Shown: positions 26,263-35,299, counted from the first letter of the stretch. The stretch is DNA of 64,000 nucleotides from Confluentibacter lentus (GCF_002806995.1 NZ_NIHE01000002.1:186001-250000), one strand, 5' to 3'. Program-made: numbers and translations. Notes: generated by a model from the letters alone, not told the origin.

Positions 26263-27726
26263 TTATTTTTTGGTCAGTTGCATTTCACCATTAACCGGTG
26301 TAGTTGATACGTCAACTACACTATTTTGATTTGTCTCGTAACCTAATATCTTAAGTAAGTCTTCACTTTTTTGTTGTTCACTAAATAATTGCGTCGTAAT
26401 ATTTCCTTCTTCATCTCTATCAATTAAAATATGCTTTGGTGATGGAATTAAGCAGTGTTGCAATCCTCCAAAACCTCCAATGGTTTCTTGATAAGCTCCA
26501 GTATTAAAAAAACCTATGTACAACGGTTTATCTTTATTGTACTTGGGTAAATAAATCGCGTTCATGTGTTGCTCGCTATTGTAATAATCATCACTATCAC
26601 AGGTTAATCCGCCCAATAAAACACGTTCATAACTATCATTCCATCTATTAACCGGTAGCATAACAAAACGTTTGTTAATAGCCCAAGTATCAGGCAAAGT
26701 TGTTATGAAAGAAGAATTGATCATATTCCATTTCTCCCTATCATTTTGCTGCTTTTGGTAAAGCACTTCATATATGGCACCACCACTTTCACCTACCGTA
26801 AAACTACCAAACTCTGTGAAAATATTTGGCACATCTACTTCTTCCTCTTCACACATCAATTTTATCTGGTTAATAATTTCATTAACCATATATTCATAAT
26901 CAAAATCAAAAGCCAAAGAATTTTTTATTGGGAATCCCCCACCAATATTCAAACTATCTAAAGATGGACAAATGCGTTTCAAACTGGTATAAACCTTCAA
27001 ACATTTTATAAGCTCATTCCAATAATAGGCATTATCTCTAATACCTGTATTTATAAAAAAATGAAGCATTTTAAGTTTTACTTTTTTGTTGTCTTTTATT
27101 TGAGCTCTATAAAATGGCACTATGTTTTTATAGCCAATACCTAAACGCGAAGTATAAAACTCGAATTTTGGCTCTTCTTCAGAAGCTATTCTGATACCTA
27201 TATTAAATTTTCCTTTTATTTCTTTTGATAACAAGTCAATTTCTTCATAATTATCAATAATAGGAATGCAGTTTTTATGGCCGCCGTTTATTAAATTGGC
27301 AATATTTGTGATGTACTGCTCTCTTTTAAAACCATTACTGATAACGTAAGTTTTATCTGTTATTTTGCCTTCTTTCTTTAAATTCTGAACAATATCAATA
27401 TCAAAAGCCGATGATGTTTCAATATGAATATCATTTTTAAGAGCTTCATTCAAAACATGTTTAAAATGCGAACTTTTTGTACAGTAGCAATAATTGTACT
27501 TGCCTTTATAATGATGCTTTTTAATGGCAGAGGCAAACCACTTTTTTGCTCTATTTATATTATTTGAAATTTGCGGCAAATAGGTAAACTTCAATGGCGT
27601 TCCGTACTCTTCTACCAACTGCATTAAGTCAATGCCATGAAATTGTAAATTCTTATCATCAAGCGTAAATTCTTCTTGCGGAAAATAAAATGATTGATTT
27701 ATTAAATCGAAATATTTAGTATTCAT
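26263..27726 (-). CDS. speA: Biosynthetic arginine decarboxylase (PLP, fold III)
   Basis: A 487-residue protein of the Bacteroidota SpeA type, shorter than the proteobacterial enzyme. The PLP lysine is Lys84 in CYCTKSSHF. The barrel carries IGIRIASEEEPKFEF, NIGGGFPIKNSL and EFGSFTVGESGGA, and the C-terminal beta domain GGLTCDSDDYY and FNTGAYQETIGGFGG. It converts arginine to agmatine, the first step of the polyamine operon (SpeA, agmatinase-like, DHS-like). It is the first gene of the run and has a 332-bp upstream spacer. Confidence 0.93.
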   Translation of the reverse strand: MNTKYFDLINQSFYFPQEEFTLDDKNLQFHGIDLMQLVEEYGTPLKFTYLPQISNNINRAKKWFASAIKKHHYKGKYNYCYCTKSSHFKHVLNEALKNDIHIETSSAFDIDIVQNLKKEGKITDKTYVISNGFKREQYITNIANLINGGHKNCIPIIDNYEEIDLLSKEIKGKFNIGIRIASEEEPKFEFYTSRLGIGYKNIVPFYRAQIKDNKKVKLKMLHFFINTGIRDNAYYWNELIKCLKVYTSLKRICPSLDSLNIGGGFPIKNSLAFDFDYEYMVNEIINQIKLMCEEEEVDVPNIFTEFGSFTVGESGGAIYEVLYQKQQNDREKWNMINSSFITTLPDTWAINKRFVMLPVNRWNDSYERVLLGGLTCDSDDYYNSEQHMNAIYLPKYNKDKPLYIGFFNTGAYQETIGGFGGLQHCLIPSPKHILIDRDEEGNITTQLFSEQQKSEDLLKILGYETNQNSVVDVSTTPVNGEMQLTKK

Positions 27727-28058
27727 TCTCTATTTGGATATCATAGATTAATATTAATTTTTTTAAAGTTATGAAACATATGTTTCTAATCAAATAATAT
27801 TTTCTATTTATCAAATCTGAATCTGACTTTGGGTCGTAGGAATAAAGGCGTATATATGTTGGCTACCAACAATAGTATACACAGAAGTTAGCTTTAAATT
27901 TCGGTTACTTTTCCTGTAAGCAGCCTTTGAAAACAACTTCTTAATTTCCAAAAGCCCGAACATACAAACACGTTTCAATTTGTTCAGCATTTACTTTACA
28001 AATGAAATACATTTTTTTTATTTTTTTTTAAAAAAATGTTATTTTTTATCATCATTAT
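27727..28058. other. 332-bp spacer upstream of the polyamine operon
   Basis: No ORF with coding character. The outer parts are AT-rich and the last 50 bases have long A/T runs. The middle (about 27830-27980) is less AT-rich and contains a small perfect hairpin, TGTTGG-CTA-CCAACA (27857-27871). I could not find a clean TAnnTTTG promoter. The central part looks like a structured leader or a decayed repeat. Confidence 0.4.
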
Positions 28059-28931
28059 TTAAAGCATTTTGAGTGTGTTCAACTCTTGCTCGGTTAGGTG
28101 TTTCCAATGTCCACGGGGAAGGTCTTTTTTGGTAAGATGCCCTATGGCAACACAATCTAAACTCACAATCTCATATTTTAAGTAATCAAATATGGATCGT
28201 ATAATGGTATTACCAGTGTTTTTTATTTTTAAGCCGATTTCATTTTTTGAAGCACCATCTATATAACTGATTTCCTCAACCGCTATCAGTTTTCCTTCAA
28301 TTTTAAAACCGGTTTGAATCTTTTTCAAGTCCTCCAACTTCAAATTTTTATCAAGCTCTATATGAAATAATCTAGCAATCCCATTTTTGGAGTTTGTAAA
28401 TTTTTCCACAATAGCGTCATCATTGGTGAACAATATCAAGCCTAATGAGTTTCTACCCAAACGCCCTATAGGTTTTATACGCGATGTAGTGGCATTGGCA
28501 ACCAAATCCATAACGGTTCTTCCTTTGCCTTCGCTGGTTGTTGTGGCAAAGCCTTTAGGCTTATTAAGCAACACATAGGCTTTTTTTTCTGGATTTACAC
28601 GTGCCCCATCATATCTAACTTCATCATCAAGTTTCACTTTATAACCCATTTCGGTTACTACCTTGCCATTTACAGACACCAAACCCGTAGCTATGTGCAC
28701 ATCGGCTTCCCTTCTAGAACAAATACCGGAATTCGCAATGTATTTATTTAAACGGATTTCATTCGGGTTGGATTTATGGACCGATGTCGCCTTTGTTGAG
28801 CTAGATGGTTTTGTGAATCCACCTTGATTTTTTAAAGGGGCATTGCCTCTTGAATAACTATTTTTGCGACTAGTTTCACCTCCTCTTCCTGAACTCTTTT
28901 CATTGCCTTTATCTCCTTGATGCCTACTCAT
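28059..28931 (-). CDS. RsuA/RluB-family pseudouridine-synthase-like protein lacking the catalytic Asp
   Basis: A 290-residue protein. It has an N-terminal Ser/Gly/Lys-rich tail (1-57), an S4 RNA-binding domain (58-105, IRLNKYIANSGICSRREAD), motif I YVLLNKPKGF (119-128) and the family end LPRGHWKHLTEQELNTLKML. The catalytic motif, normally GRLD, reads GRLG: position 159 is Gly (codon GGT where GAT encodes Asp). The later RRxF region is also altered (TIIRSIFDYL). It probably binds rRNA but may not isomerise uridine. It is last in the mvaD-MVK-UbiA run. A TATCTTTGC -7-like element lies at 28948-28956. Confidence 0.88.
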   Translation of the reverse strand: MSRHQGDKGNEKSSGRGGETSRKNSYSRGNAPLKNQGGFTKPSSSTKATSVHKSNPNEIRLNKYIANSGICSRREADVHIATGLVSVNGKVVTEMGYKVKLDDEVRYDGARVNPEKKAYVLLNKPKGFATTTSEGKGRTVMDLVANATTSRIKPIGRLGRNSLGLILFTNDDAIVEKFTNSKNGIARLFHIELDKNLKLEDLKKIQTGFKIEGKLIAVEEISYIDGASKNEIGLKIKNTGNTIIRSIFDYLKYEIVSLDCVAIGHLTKKDLPRGHWKHLTEQELNTLKML

Positions 28932-28947
28932 AACGTAATTATTTTTT

Positions 28948-28956
28948 GCAAAGATA
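28948..28956 (-). promoter_or_regulatory. Possible -7 promoter element of the RluB-like gene
   Basis: TATCTTTGC on the minus strand matches the Bacteroidota TAnnTTTGC consensus, 17 bases before the start codon. No clear TTTG -33 element is found at normal distance, so confidence is low. Confidence 0.35.
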
Positions 28957-29018
28957 TGCTTAAATTTATGATTGACGATTTTTGAATTGATGATTTGTTA
29001 ATTGAAAAAAAATACATC

Positions 29019-29921
29019 TTATATATGTTTTAAAATCAAATTAACATCTATCAATAAAATACTAAAAACACCTGAAAGAATAATAAGTTTTAAAATATTG
29101 TGAAGTATTAAATAATGTATTTTCGTTTTAGATTTCCATACCAATAGCATAAAAAACAACAATAAAATAAAGCTTAAATAAAAGTAAATGTACATACGCC
29201 CTACTTCAAATTTATACACTAAAAGATATATTGGAACTAAGGTCAAGCAGGTCAAAATAGTGAGCATTATTTTTGATGCCTTTTCACCATACACAATGGG
29301 AATTGTTTTATAATCGAGTGCCAAATCTCCTTTTAGGTTTTCTAAATCCTTAGTTAACTCTCTCATGGAAATGATTAAAAACAAGAACATGGCATGCACG
29401 AAAATAACAGTCTCAAAATTTTTGTAATAAATAAATATGACGAAAAAAGGCGTAATCGTTAAAATAGCTGAAGTGATGTTACCAATAAAAGGCATTTTTT
29501 TTAATTTGTGAGAGTAAAACCAAATACCAAAAATATACGCCGAAAAGAAAATAACAGCATTAAAGGATACATAACTTGCCATGACCACAGCCACAAAATT
29601 TAAAACAAAATAGAGCGATAATTTTGTGTTTTGACTCACCAACCTGTCAATCATTGATTTTTGCGGTCTATTAATCAAATCCTTTTCCGAATCATAAAAA
29701 TTATTAATAATATAACCACCAGCTATAGTAGCTGCCGATGCTAAAACCAACATTAATAAATTAACATCGAAAACAACTTGGCGTACGGACTTATCGTGTG
29801 CAAAAATGTAAATAGATGTGATGTATTGGGCCACAACAACCACAAGTATATTATAGCCTCTTACCACAGAAAACATACTAAAAAATTTAAGTAGAATATG
29901 TTTCTGTCTTCGGTTTAACAT
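29019..29921 (-). CDS. UbiA-family prenyltransferase
   Basis: A 300-residue integral membrane enzyme with about nine helices. The first metal/diphosphate motif is NNFYDSEKDLINRPQK (73-88); the second is in TKDLENLKGDLALDYKTIP. It joins a prenyl diphosphate to an acceptor in the membrane. The family includes geranylgeranylglycerol-phosphate and quinone prenyltransferases. Next to mevalonate-pathway genes it belongs to isoprenoid metabolism, but the acceptor is open. Confidence 0.85.
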   Translation of the reverse strand: MLNRRQKHILLKFFSMFSVVRGYNILVVVVAQYITSIYIFAHDKSVRQVVFDVNLLMLVLASAATIAGGYIINNFYDSEKDLINRPQKSMIDRLVSQNTKLSLYFVLNFVAVVMASYVSFNAVIFFSAYIFGIWFYSHKLKKMPFIGNITSAILTITPFFVIFIYYKNFETVIFVHAMFLFLIISMRELTKDLENLKGDLALDYKTIPIVYGEKASKIMLTILTCLTLVPIYLLVYKFEVGRMYIYFYLSFILLLFFMLLVWKSKTKIHYLILHNILKLIILSGVFSILLIDVNLILKHI

Positions 29922-29967
29922 AAAAATATATAATGAAATTCTGAAACGTGTTCAGGGCGATAGGCCT

Positions 29968-30897
29968 TTAGAAGTTGTAAACTACTTCTAATTTATAATC
30001 TTTAAGGGCTTGTTTTGCTTTATCGATATCTTCAGTAAAGCCAAGTATATAACCGCCACCGCCAGAACCGCAAAGCTTTAAATAGTAGTCATTGGTCTTA
30101 ATGCCTTTTTCCCAAAGTTCATGAAATTCTTGTGGAATCATGGGTTTAAAATTATTAAGAACCACTTTTGATAATCGTTTGGTATTTTTAAATAAGGATT
30201 TGATGTCGCCATTTAAAAAATCATCCACACAAGCATCCGTATGCTTTATAAATTGGTCTTTCAGCATATTACGGAAACCTTCCTGTTTCATGTTTTCCAT
30301 AAAAATACTCACCATTGGGGCAGTTTCCCCAATAATACCACTATCTAATAAAAACACGGCATTTTTACCTTCACTTTTTTGCGAAGGAATACCAGTTGCT
30401 TCAATATTATCTTGGGAATTAATAAGTATAGGAATGCTTAAATAACTGTTTAAAGGATCCAAACCAGAAGATTTTCCGTGGAAAAAAGATTCCATGGCCG
30501 AAAAAATAGCTTTCAGTGTTAACAGTTTTTCTCGCGTTAGATTCTCTAAAACCGTAATCTTATTTTGGGCATATTTATCATAAATAGCAGCAACCAAAGC
30601 ACCACTACTCCCAACGCCATACCCTTGCGGAATGGAAGAATCAAAATACATGCCTTTACTAACATCCTGTTTGAGCTGCTCCATATCGAATTGCACTAAC
30701 TCAGAATCCAAGTTCTCTAAATAGGCAACAAAACGTTTTAAACTTTCATTGGATTTTATAGCAATTTCTGAAGGATGCTCATCTACTTTTAAGGCTCCAT
30801 TATAAAAATTATAAGGAATTGATAAACCTTTGGAATCTTTAATGATTCCATATTCTCCAAAGAGTAAAATTTTTGAGTAAAATAAAGGTCCCTTCAT
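29968..30897 (-). CDS. mvk: Mevalonate kinase (GHMP kinase)
   Basis: A 309-residue GHMP kinase. It begins LFYSKILLFGEYGIIKDSKG, has the ATP loop PQGYGVGSSGALVAA (90-104), SSGLDPLNSYLSIPIL, and the C-terminal GHMP motif LKLCGSGGGGYILGF. It phosphorylates mevalonate; in Bacteroidota the same family may also act on phosphomevalonate. It sits between mvaD and UbiA. A -7-like element TATCTTTGC lies 133 bases upstream (31030-31038). Confidence 0.85.
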   Translation of the reverse strand: MKGPLFYSKILLFGEYGIIKDSKGLSIPYNFYNGALKVDEHPSEIAIKSNESLKRFVAYLENLDSELVQFDMEQLKQDVSKGMYFDSSIPQGYGVGSSGALVAAIYDKYAQNKITVLENLTREKLLTLKAIFSAMESFFHGKSSGLDPLNSYLSIPILINSQDNIEATGIPSQKSEGKNAVFLLDSGIIGETAPMVSIFMENMKQEGFRNMLKDQFIKHTDACVDDFLNGDIKSLFKNTKRLSKVVLNNFKPMIPQEFHELWEKGIKTNDYYLKLCGSGGGGYILGFTEDIDKAKQALKDYKLEVVYNF

Positions 30898-31029
30898 AAA
30901 TTAATTAGTAATGAGCGATTAACGATTATTTTTTTGACACTTTCAGTTTTAACAATGCTCTAATATCTATCTGAATACTAAGATACTCCGAATTATTTAA
31001 ACAACCTGTTTCTTTAAATAAATTTGATT

Positions 31030-31038
31030 GCAAAGATA
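31030..31038 (-). promoter_or_regulatory. Possible -7 promoter element upstream of mevalonate kinase
   Basis: TATCTTTGC on the minus strand in the 203-bp mvaD-MVK spacer. The motif is exact but no -33 TTTG is seen at 17-23 bases. Confidence 0.35.
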
Positions 31039-31100
31039 TAACATTTGGTTTGGCTCTATTATCTTTCTTAATTAACAATTAACAATTATTAATAATTCGC

Positions 31101-32186
31101 CTAAATTATTATTTGGCTAGCTCCTAAACCAATTTTATCGACAATATAATGCGCATTCTCGATATATGCAACTAACTCATTATTAATAAATTCCAGAATC
31201 GGTTTCATTTCTTTTTCTGGATAGAGCATATGTACATTCGCTCCAGCGTCTAAAGTAAACCCAACGTGTAGACCTGTTTCTTTTCTAAACGCCCAAATTT
31301 TATTAATAATTTCGAGTGTATTGGGTTTCATTAAGATAAAGTACGGCATGCTGGTCATCATCATGGCGTGCAATGTTAAGGCTTCACTTTCTACAATCTC
31401 TATAAATGAATTTAAGTCACCAGACTCTATAATACCCATCAATGTACTTAAATTTTGTTGCGCTTGCTTAAATCGTTCTTCAGCAAATGGATGGTTGTGC
31501 ATTAAATTATGACCAACAGTGCTACTAACCTGCTTTTCTCCTTTATCAACCAGCAAAATGGTATCTTGGTAATTCCTGAAATTCCCATGGACTTTATACG
31601 GATATTTTATTCCGAATAAATCACTACTTCCCTCAATGTTTTCGTGTTTGCCCCAAACAACCAAATCGCCTTCAACACTTCTACACGCACTTCCTGAACC
31701 TAATCTTGCCAGGAAAGATGCTTTTTTATTGAAGTAATTTTCATCCATGTTGTCAATCAGCTGCTTTTCTAAACTCATTAAGCACAAAGCCAAGGCACTC
31801 ATCCCGGAAGCAGAGGATGCAATTCCTGAACTATGTGGAAACGTATTAGTGGTTTCAATTTTAAAATGATACTCCTTTAAAAAGGGCAAATAAACCTCTA
31901 TTCTTTTGAAAAAGGTTTCAATTTTTGGTTTAAAATCGCCTTTCTTTTCATTATCTAAAAACACCTCAAAAGAAAATTCATCATTATTTTCCTTTTTAGA
32001 ATAATACAAAGTAGTAATGGTTTTACAATCCGTCAGCGTAAAACTGATGGATGGATTTTCAGGGATTTGGTCATTCTTTTTTCCCCAATATTTTACCAAG
32101 GCAATGTTGCTGGGAGATTCCCAAGTAATTTTACCTGTTTCAACAGTTTTAGTGTACAGATTCGGAATGAATTGTTGTTCGGTCAT
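31101..32186 (-). CDS. mvaD: Diphosphomevalonate decarboxylase
   Basis: A 361-residue GHMP-superfamily enzyme. SPSNIALVKYWGKK at 24-37 carries the signature Lys, TFPHSSGIASSASGMSALAL (115-134) is the phosphate loop, RLGSGSACRS follows, and VGFTLDAGANVHMLYP holds the catalytic Asp. It converts mevalonate diphosphate to isopentenyl diphosphate. It abuts the DUF1697 gene without a gap and precedes mevalonate kinase. Confidence 0.94.
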   Translation of the reverse strand: MTEQQFIPNLYTKTVETGKITWESPSNIALVKYWGKKNDQIPENPSISFTLTDCKTITTLYYSKKENNDEFSFEVFLDNEKKGDFKPKIETFFKRIEVYLPFLKEYHFKIETTNTFPHSSGIASSASGMSALALCLMSLEKQLIDNMDENYFNKKASFLARLGSGSACRSVEGDLVVWGKHENIEGSSDLFGIKYPYKVHGNFRNYQDTILLVDKGEKQVSSTVGHNLMHNHPFAEERFKQAQQNLSTLMGIIESGDLNSFIEIVESEALTLHAMMMTSMPYFILMKPNTLEIINKIWAFRKETGLHVGFTLDAGANVHMLYPEKEMKPILEFINNELVAYIENAHYIVDKIGLGASQIII

Positions 32187-32723
32187 TTAATCAATTTCAG
32201 CTGACAAAGATAATAACTTTATCATGGTGTTGTAATTTCTAGCGGTTCCTATCACTTTTAATTTTCGTTCAAAGGTATTCATGCTGAATTTTGATTTTCC
32301 ATAACCTGTTGAACAATAAAAATACAGCGCATCATTTTTGATAATAATTTCCTCATTTTCATAAGATATTTGTTGAACTTCGGCAACTAATTCCGCATCG
32401 GGGATTTTATTTAAAATAATAAAAAAACTATGCTCCTTTTCATTTTGTTGAAACGGACAATCGTCCAAAATGGTTTGTAATTCTGATGGTGTTTTTACTA
32501 TTATCGAAACTTCAAATCCGAAATAATCCTGAATATTTTTTTTAATGATTTCTTCTAATTCGGTAGCTTCTTTTGAAGATTGAAAAATAACATTACCACT
32601 TTGTATGTAGGTTTGAACGCTTTTAAGTCCACATTTAGTGAGCAATTCACGTAATGTCTCCATGGGCACTTTTTTGTGTCCGCCCACATTAATACCTCTT
32701 AAAAGTGCGATATATGTTTTCAT
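32187..32723 (-). CDS. DUF1697 protein
   Basis: A 178-residue cytosolic protein of the DUF1697 family: YIALLRGINVGGHKKVPMET at the start, QTYIQSGNVIFQS, then IIVKTPSELQTILDDCPF, and the end GTARNYNTMIKLLSL. The function of this family is not known. Its stop is directly followed by the mvaD start codon, so it is probably in the isoprenoid transcript. Confidence 0.88.
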   Translation of the reverse strand: MKTYIALLRGINVGGHKKVPMETLRELLTKCGLKSVQTYIQSGNVIFQSSKEATELEEIIKKNIQDYFGFEVSIIVKTPSELQTILDDCPFQQNEKEHSFFIILNKIPDAELVAEVQQISYENEEIIIKNDALYFYCSTGYGKSKFSMNTFERKLKVIGTARNYNTMIKLLSLSAEID

Positions 32724-32732
32724 TTTTTTGCT

Positions 32733-32802
32733 TCCCTCCTAAAAAATGAGGGATTGAGGGAGGTGTAAAATCATTCTCCTCAAATCTAAAAATATAATCT
32801 TT
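32733..32802. repeat. Partial duplicate of the DUF559 3' end (copy A)
   Basis: About 70 bases nearly identical to 32828-32895. Both contain CTCCTCAAATCTAAA, a CCCTCC/GGAGGG hairpin and ATATAATCTT. Copy A has an extra base that breaks the reading frame kept in copy B. Confidence 0.75.
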
Positions 32803-32820
32803 ACATGAACATATCCATAT

Positions 32821-33230
32821 TTAGGCATCCCTCCTAACAAGGAGGGACTGAGGGAGGTGTACCACCATTCTCCTCAAATCTAAAATATAATCTTCAATCG
32901 CCCTTAAAACATTGTCCATATCATTCATTATTTGATAACCAGAAAATCTCAAAACATGAATTCCTAACTCGTTTAAGCGATTGGTTTTCTTAACATCTTT
33001 CTCAAAAACTTCTAGAATTTCATGAGAATACCCATCACATTCAATAGCTAATTGCAGTTGGTTACAAAAAAAATCCACAATATATTCATAATAGGTTTTT
33101 GTCAGTGAAAATCATAACCATGCATTTGATTTCTTCTCAAAAAGGTCCATAATTTAATTTCAGACTTTGTTGCATTATTACGAAGTTGTCTTGCTAACTC
33201 TTTAAGTTTTGGATTATAGTATATTTTCAT
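32821..33230 (-). pseudogene. DUF559 endonuclease-like gene, broken by a stop and a frameshift
   Basis: From ATG at 33230-33228 the minus strand reads MKIYYNPKLKELARQLRNN and the start of a DUF559 (very short patch repair-like nuclease) domain. Codon 43 is TGA (33104-33102) where a Trp codon is expected. A one-base deletion near 33083 then shifts the frame. The remainder, IVDFFCNQLQLAIECDGYSH and KTNRLNELGIHVLRFSGYQI, is the clear C-terminal half of the domain. The open 85-codon part (32821-33078) starts only at GTG. Two lesions in one short gene make a pseudogene more likely than programmed recoding. Confidence 0.82.
32828..32895. repeat. DUF559 3'-end repeat (copy B)
   Basis: The copy that still encodes the C-terminus of the DUF559 remnant (ILDLRRMVVHLPQSLLVRRD). 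It includes an imperfect palindrome TCCCTCCTAACAAGGAGGGA. Nearly identical to copy A, 95 bases away in the same orientation. Confidence 0.75.
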
Positions 33231-33255
33231 TTTTAAACAAATAATTTATAAGAAC

Positions 33256-33290
33256 ACACCCCTTAATCCCCTCTTATTAGAGGGGAAAAC
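33256..33290. repeat. CCCCTCT-AGAGGGG repeat hairpin
   Basis: ACACCCCTTAATCCCCTCTT followed by ATTAGAGGGG forms an 8-bp stem (33267-33274 with 33279-33286). It resembles the GAGGG hairpins of copies A and B nearby. It lies 5 bases past the stop of the oxidoreductase gene; without a T-run I do not call it a terminator. Confidence 0.5.
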
Positions 33291-34502
33291 TTAGCGTGAT
33301 ATATTTTGAGCGGCAAGGTAAGCACTCGTCCATGCATGTTGAAAATTAAAACCTCCCGTAACGGCATCAATATTTAATACTTCGCCAGCAAAATACAAAT
33401 TGGGAATAAGTTTACTTTCAAAGGTTTTAAAATTAACTTCTTTCAGTTCAACACCGCCTGCCGTTACAAACTCTTCTTTAAATGTGCTTTTGCCTTCTAC
33501 AGTAAAAATGGCTTGCGTTAATTGAGATGCTAACATGTCCAATTGTTCTTTATTCAAATCTGCCCAACGGGTTTCTTGGTTCATTTTAGAAGCCAAAATC
33601 AAGTTCTGCCAAAGACGTTTAGGGACATCAAATTGCGTGGATTTATAAACTGTTTTTTTAGCCAAGGTTTGTTTTAATTCCTTTAAAACATCCAAAACAT
33701 CTTCAAAAGATTTATTTATAAAATTGATTTTAATATCAAATTTATAATTCCGTTTTGCCAATTCCAAAGCACCAAAAGCCGATAATTTTAAAATCGCTGG
33801 TGCACTCATGCCCCAATGTGTTATTAATAATGGCCCGCTACTTTCTAAATGACTATCTACAACATTTACCAAAACATTATTAACCACTACTCCTGGGATG
33901 TCTTGAATACGTTCATCTTTAATGTTGAAAGTGAATAATGATGGTACTGGATTGGAAATGGAATGCCCTAAATCTTCCAAAAGCTTCCATATTTTTGGAT
34001 TGCTTCCAGTGGCTATCAATACTTTTTTTGATGAAAAAATACCTTCTGTTGTTTCAATTTCAAATGAATCCGCTTTTTTTTGAATGGATTTTACGGAATG
34101 ATTAATTAATACCTCAACCTTATGTTTATTGGCTTCCTTTAAAAAACAATCAATAATCGTTTGTGAAGAATCGGTTGTGGGAAACATGCGTCCGTCGGCT
34201 TCGATTTTTAAAGGAACGCCTCGTTTTTCGAACCAGTCTATGGTATCGCCCGTCATGAATTGATGAAACGGTCCTAGTAATTCTTTTTCGCCTCTGGGAT
34301 AATTCAATACCAATTCTTGTGGAATAAATTCTGAATGTGTCACGTTGCACCTGCCACCACCAGACACTTTTACTTTAGTCAACACCTCTTTTCCGCGCTC
34401 TAAAATAGCCACTTTTAGCTTTGGGTTTTGTTCTGCTACATTAATGGCAGCAAAAAAACCGGCAGCACCTCCGCCAATGACAAGCACGTCTTTTTCAATC
34501 AT
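33291..34502 (-). CDS. BaiN/HI0933-family FAD-dependent oxidoreductase
   Basis: A 403-residue flavoprotein. The dinucleotide-binding loop is VIGGGAAGFFAA (8-19), then VKVSGGGRCNVTHSE, VLIATGSNPKIWKLLEDLGH, THWGMSAPAILKLSAFGA and the C-terminal GEVLNIDAVTGGFNFQHAWT. Members include aminoacetone oxidase-like and bile-acid reductase-like proteins; the physiological substrate of this one is unknown. It overlaps the phosphodiesterase gene by 4 bases. Confidence 0.88.
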   Translation of the reverse strand: MIEKDVLVIGGGAAGFFAAINVAEQNPKLKVAILERGKEVLTKVKVSGGGRCNVTHSEFIPQELVLNYPRGEKELLGPFHQFMTGDTIDWFEKRGVPLKIEADGRMFPTTDSSQTIIDCFLKEANKHKVEVLINHSVKSIQKKADSFEIETTEGIFSSKKVLIATGSNPKIWKLLEDLGHSISNPVPSLFTFNIKDERIQDIPGVVVNNVLVNVVDSHLESSGPLLITHWGMSAPAILKLSAFGALELAKRNYKFDIKINFINKSFEDVLDVLKELKQTLAKKTVYKSTQFDVPKRLWQNLILASKMNQETRWADLNKEQLDMLASQLTQAIFTVEGKSTFKEEFVTAGGVELKEVNFKTFESKLIPNLYFAGEVLNIDAVTGGFNFQHAWTSAYLAAQNISR

Positions 34503-35173
34503 AACCTATCGGGAAAATCGGAAATAATACCATCAACCCCATACGATTTGATGCGTTTTATGGGCTTCAAGTTGTTCACCGTCCATGTAAACACTTTAAA
34601 TTGTTCCTTTAAATTGGCAACAATCTCTTCGGTTAACATGGTATAATCTGGGTGTATGGAATAGGCATTTATGGTTTTGGCGAAATTAACCGCTTCTTCC
34701 AGATTGGTATCGGTAAGCACACCTAATTGGATTTTTTTATTGACGCTATAAACCGTTTGTAATAAATTGTATTGAAAACTGGACACAATGATATTGCTAT
34801 AATCCCACCCTTTTTTCTCAACATAAAAATCGATGAGTCTGCTTGCTTCTTTGGGTGTGTCTTGACCTTTTAACTCGATGTTCAACAAGCATTTATTGTT
34901 TACAAACGCCATCACTTCCGATAAGGTGGGGATTTGGCAATGCCCCTTCACTTCTACTTTTTTCAACTGTTTTAAAGTGAATTTTGAAACTTCACCAGAG
35001 GTATTGGTCATTCTATCTAAGGTAAAATCATGAAAAACCACCAACTCACCAGACGCACATCGGTGCACATCAATCTCAATACCATCCACTCCTAATTGCA
35101 ATGCCTTTTTAATGGATTCTAAGGTATTCTCTGATAGATGCCCTTTGGCGCCGCGATGTCCTATTTTTTTCAT
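34499..35173 (-). CDS. Glycerophosphodiester phosphodiesterase
   Basis: A 224-residue GDPD. Using ATG at 35173 the protein starts MKKIGHRGAKGHLSENT with catalytic residues His6, Glu33 and Asp35 (GIEIDVH) and His48 (VFHD); the end is GVDGIISDFPDRL. It hydrolyses glycerophosphodiesters to glycerol-3-phosphate and an alcohol in the cytoplasm (no signal peptide). An in-frame ATG 20 codons upstream (35233) gives an extension that does not fit the family. It overlaps the oxidoreductase by 4 bases. Confidence 0.9.
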   Translation of the reverse strand: MKKIGHRGAKGHLSENTLESIKKALQLGVDGIEIDVHRCASGELVVFHDFTLDRMTNTSGEVSKFTLKQLKKVEVKGHCQIPTLSEVMAFVNNKCLLNIELKGQDTPKEASRLIDFYVEKKGWDYSNIIVSSFQYNLLQTVYSVNKKIQLGVLTDTNLEEAVNFAKTINAYSIHPDYTMLTEEIVANLKEQFKVFTWTVNNLKPIKRIKSYGVDGIISDFPDRL

Positions 35174-35299
35174 GTTGTAAAAATACGAATATCGCCAGAG
35201 GTTTTGAGCAGCATTTTTTAATACGCACTGCATTATTTTTAATTTGTTTAAAAATATGCTAGATTTGATGTAATAGTAAACGTATGATAAAGAACAAAA

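Noticed and set aside
32821-33078. Functional 85-residue DUF559 protein
   Set aside because: The N-terminal half of the domain is upstream behind a stop and a frameshift; the open part needs a GTG start in mid-domain.
35174-35233. Longer start (35233) for the glycerophosphodiester phosphodiesterase
   Set aside because: The catalytic domain begins at the internal Met followed by KKIGHRG; the extra 20 residues are not a signal peptide.
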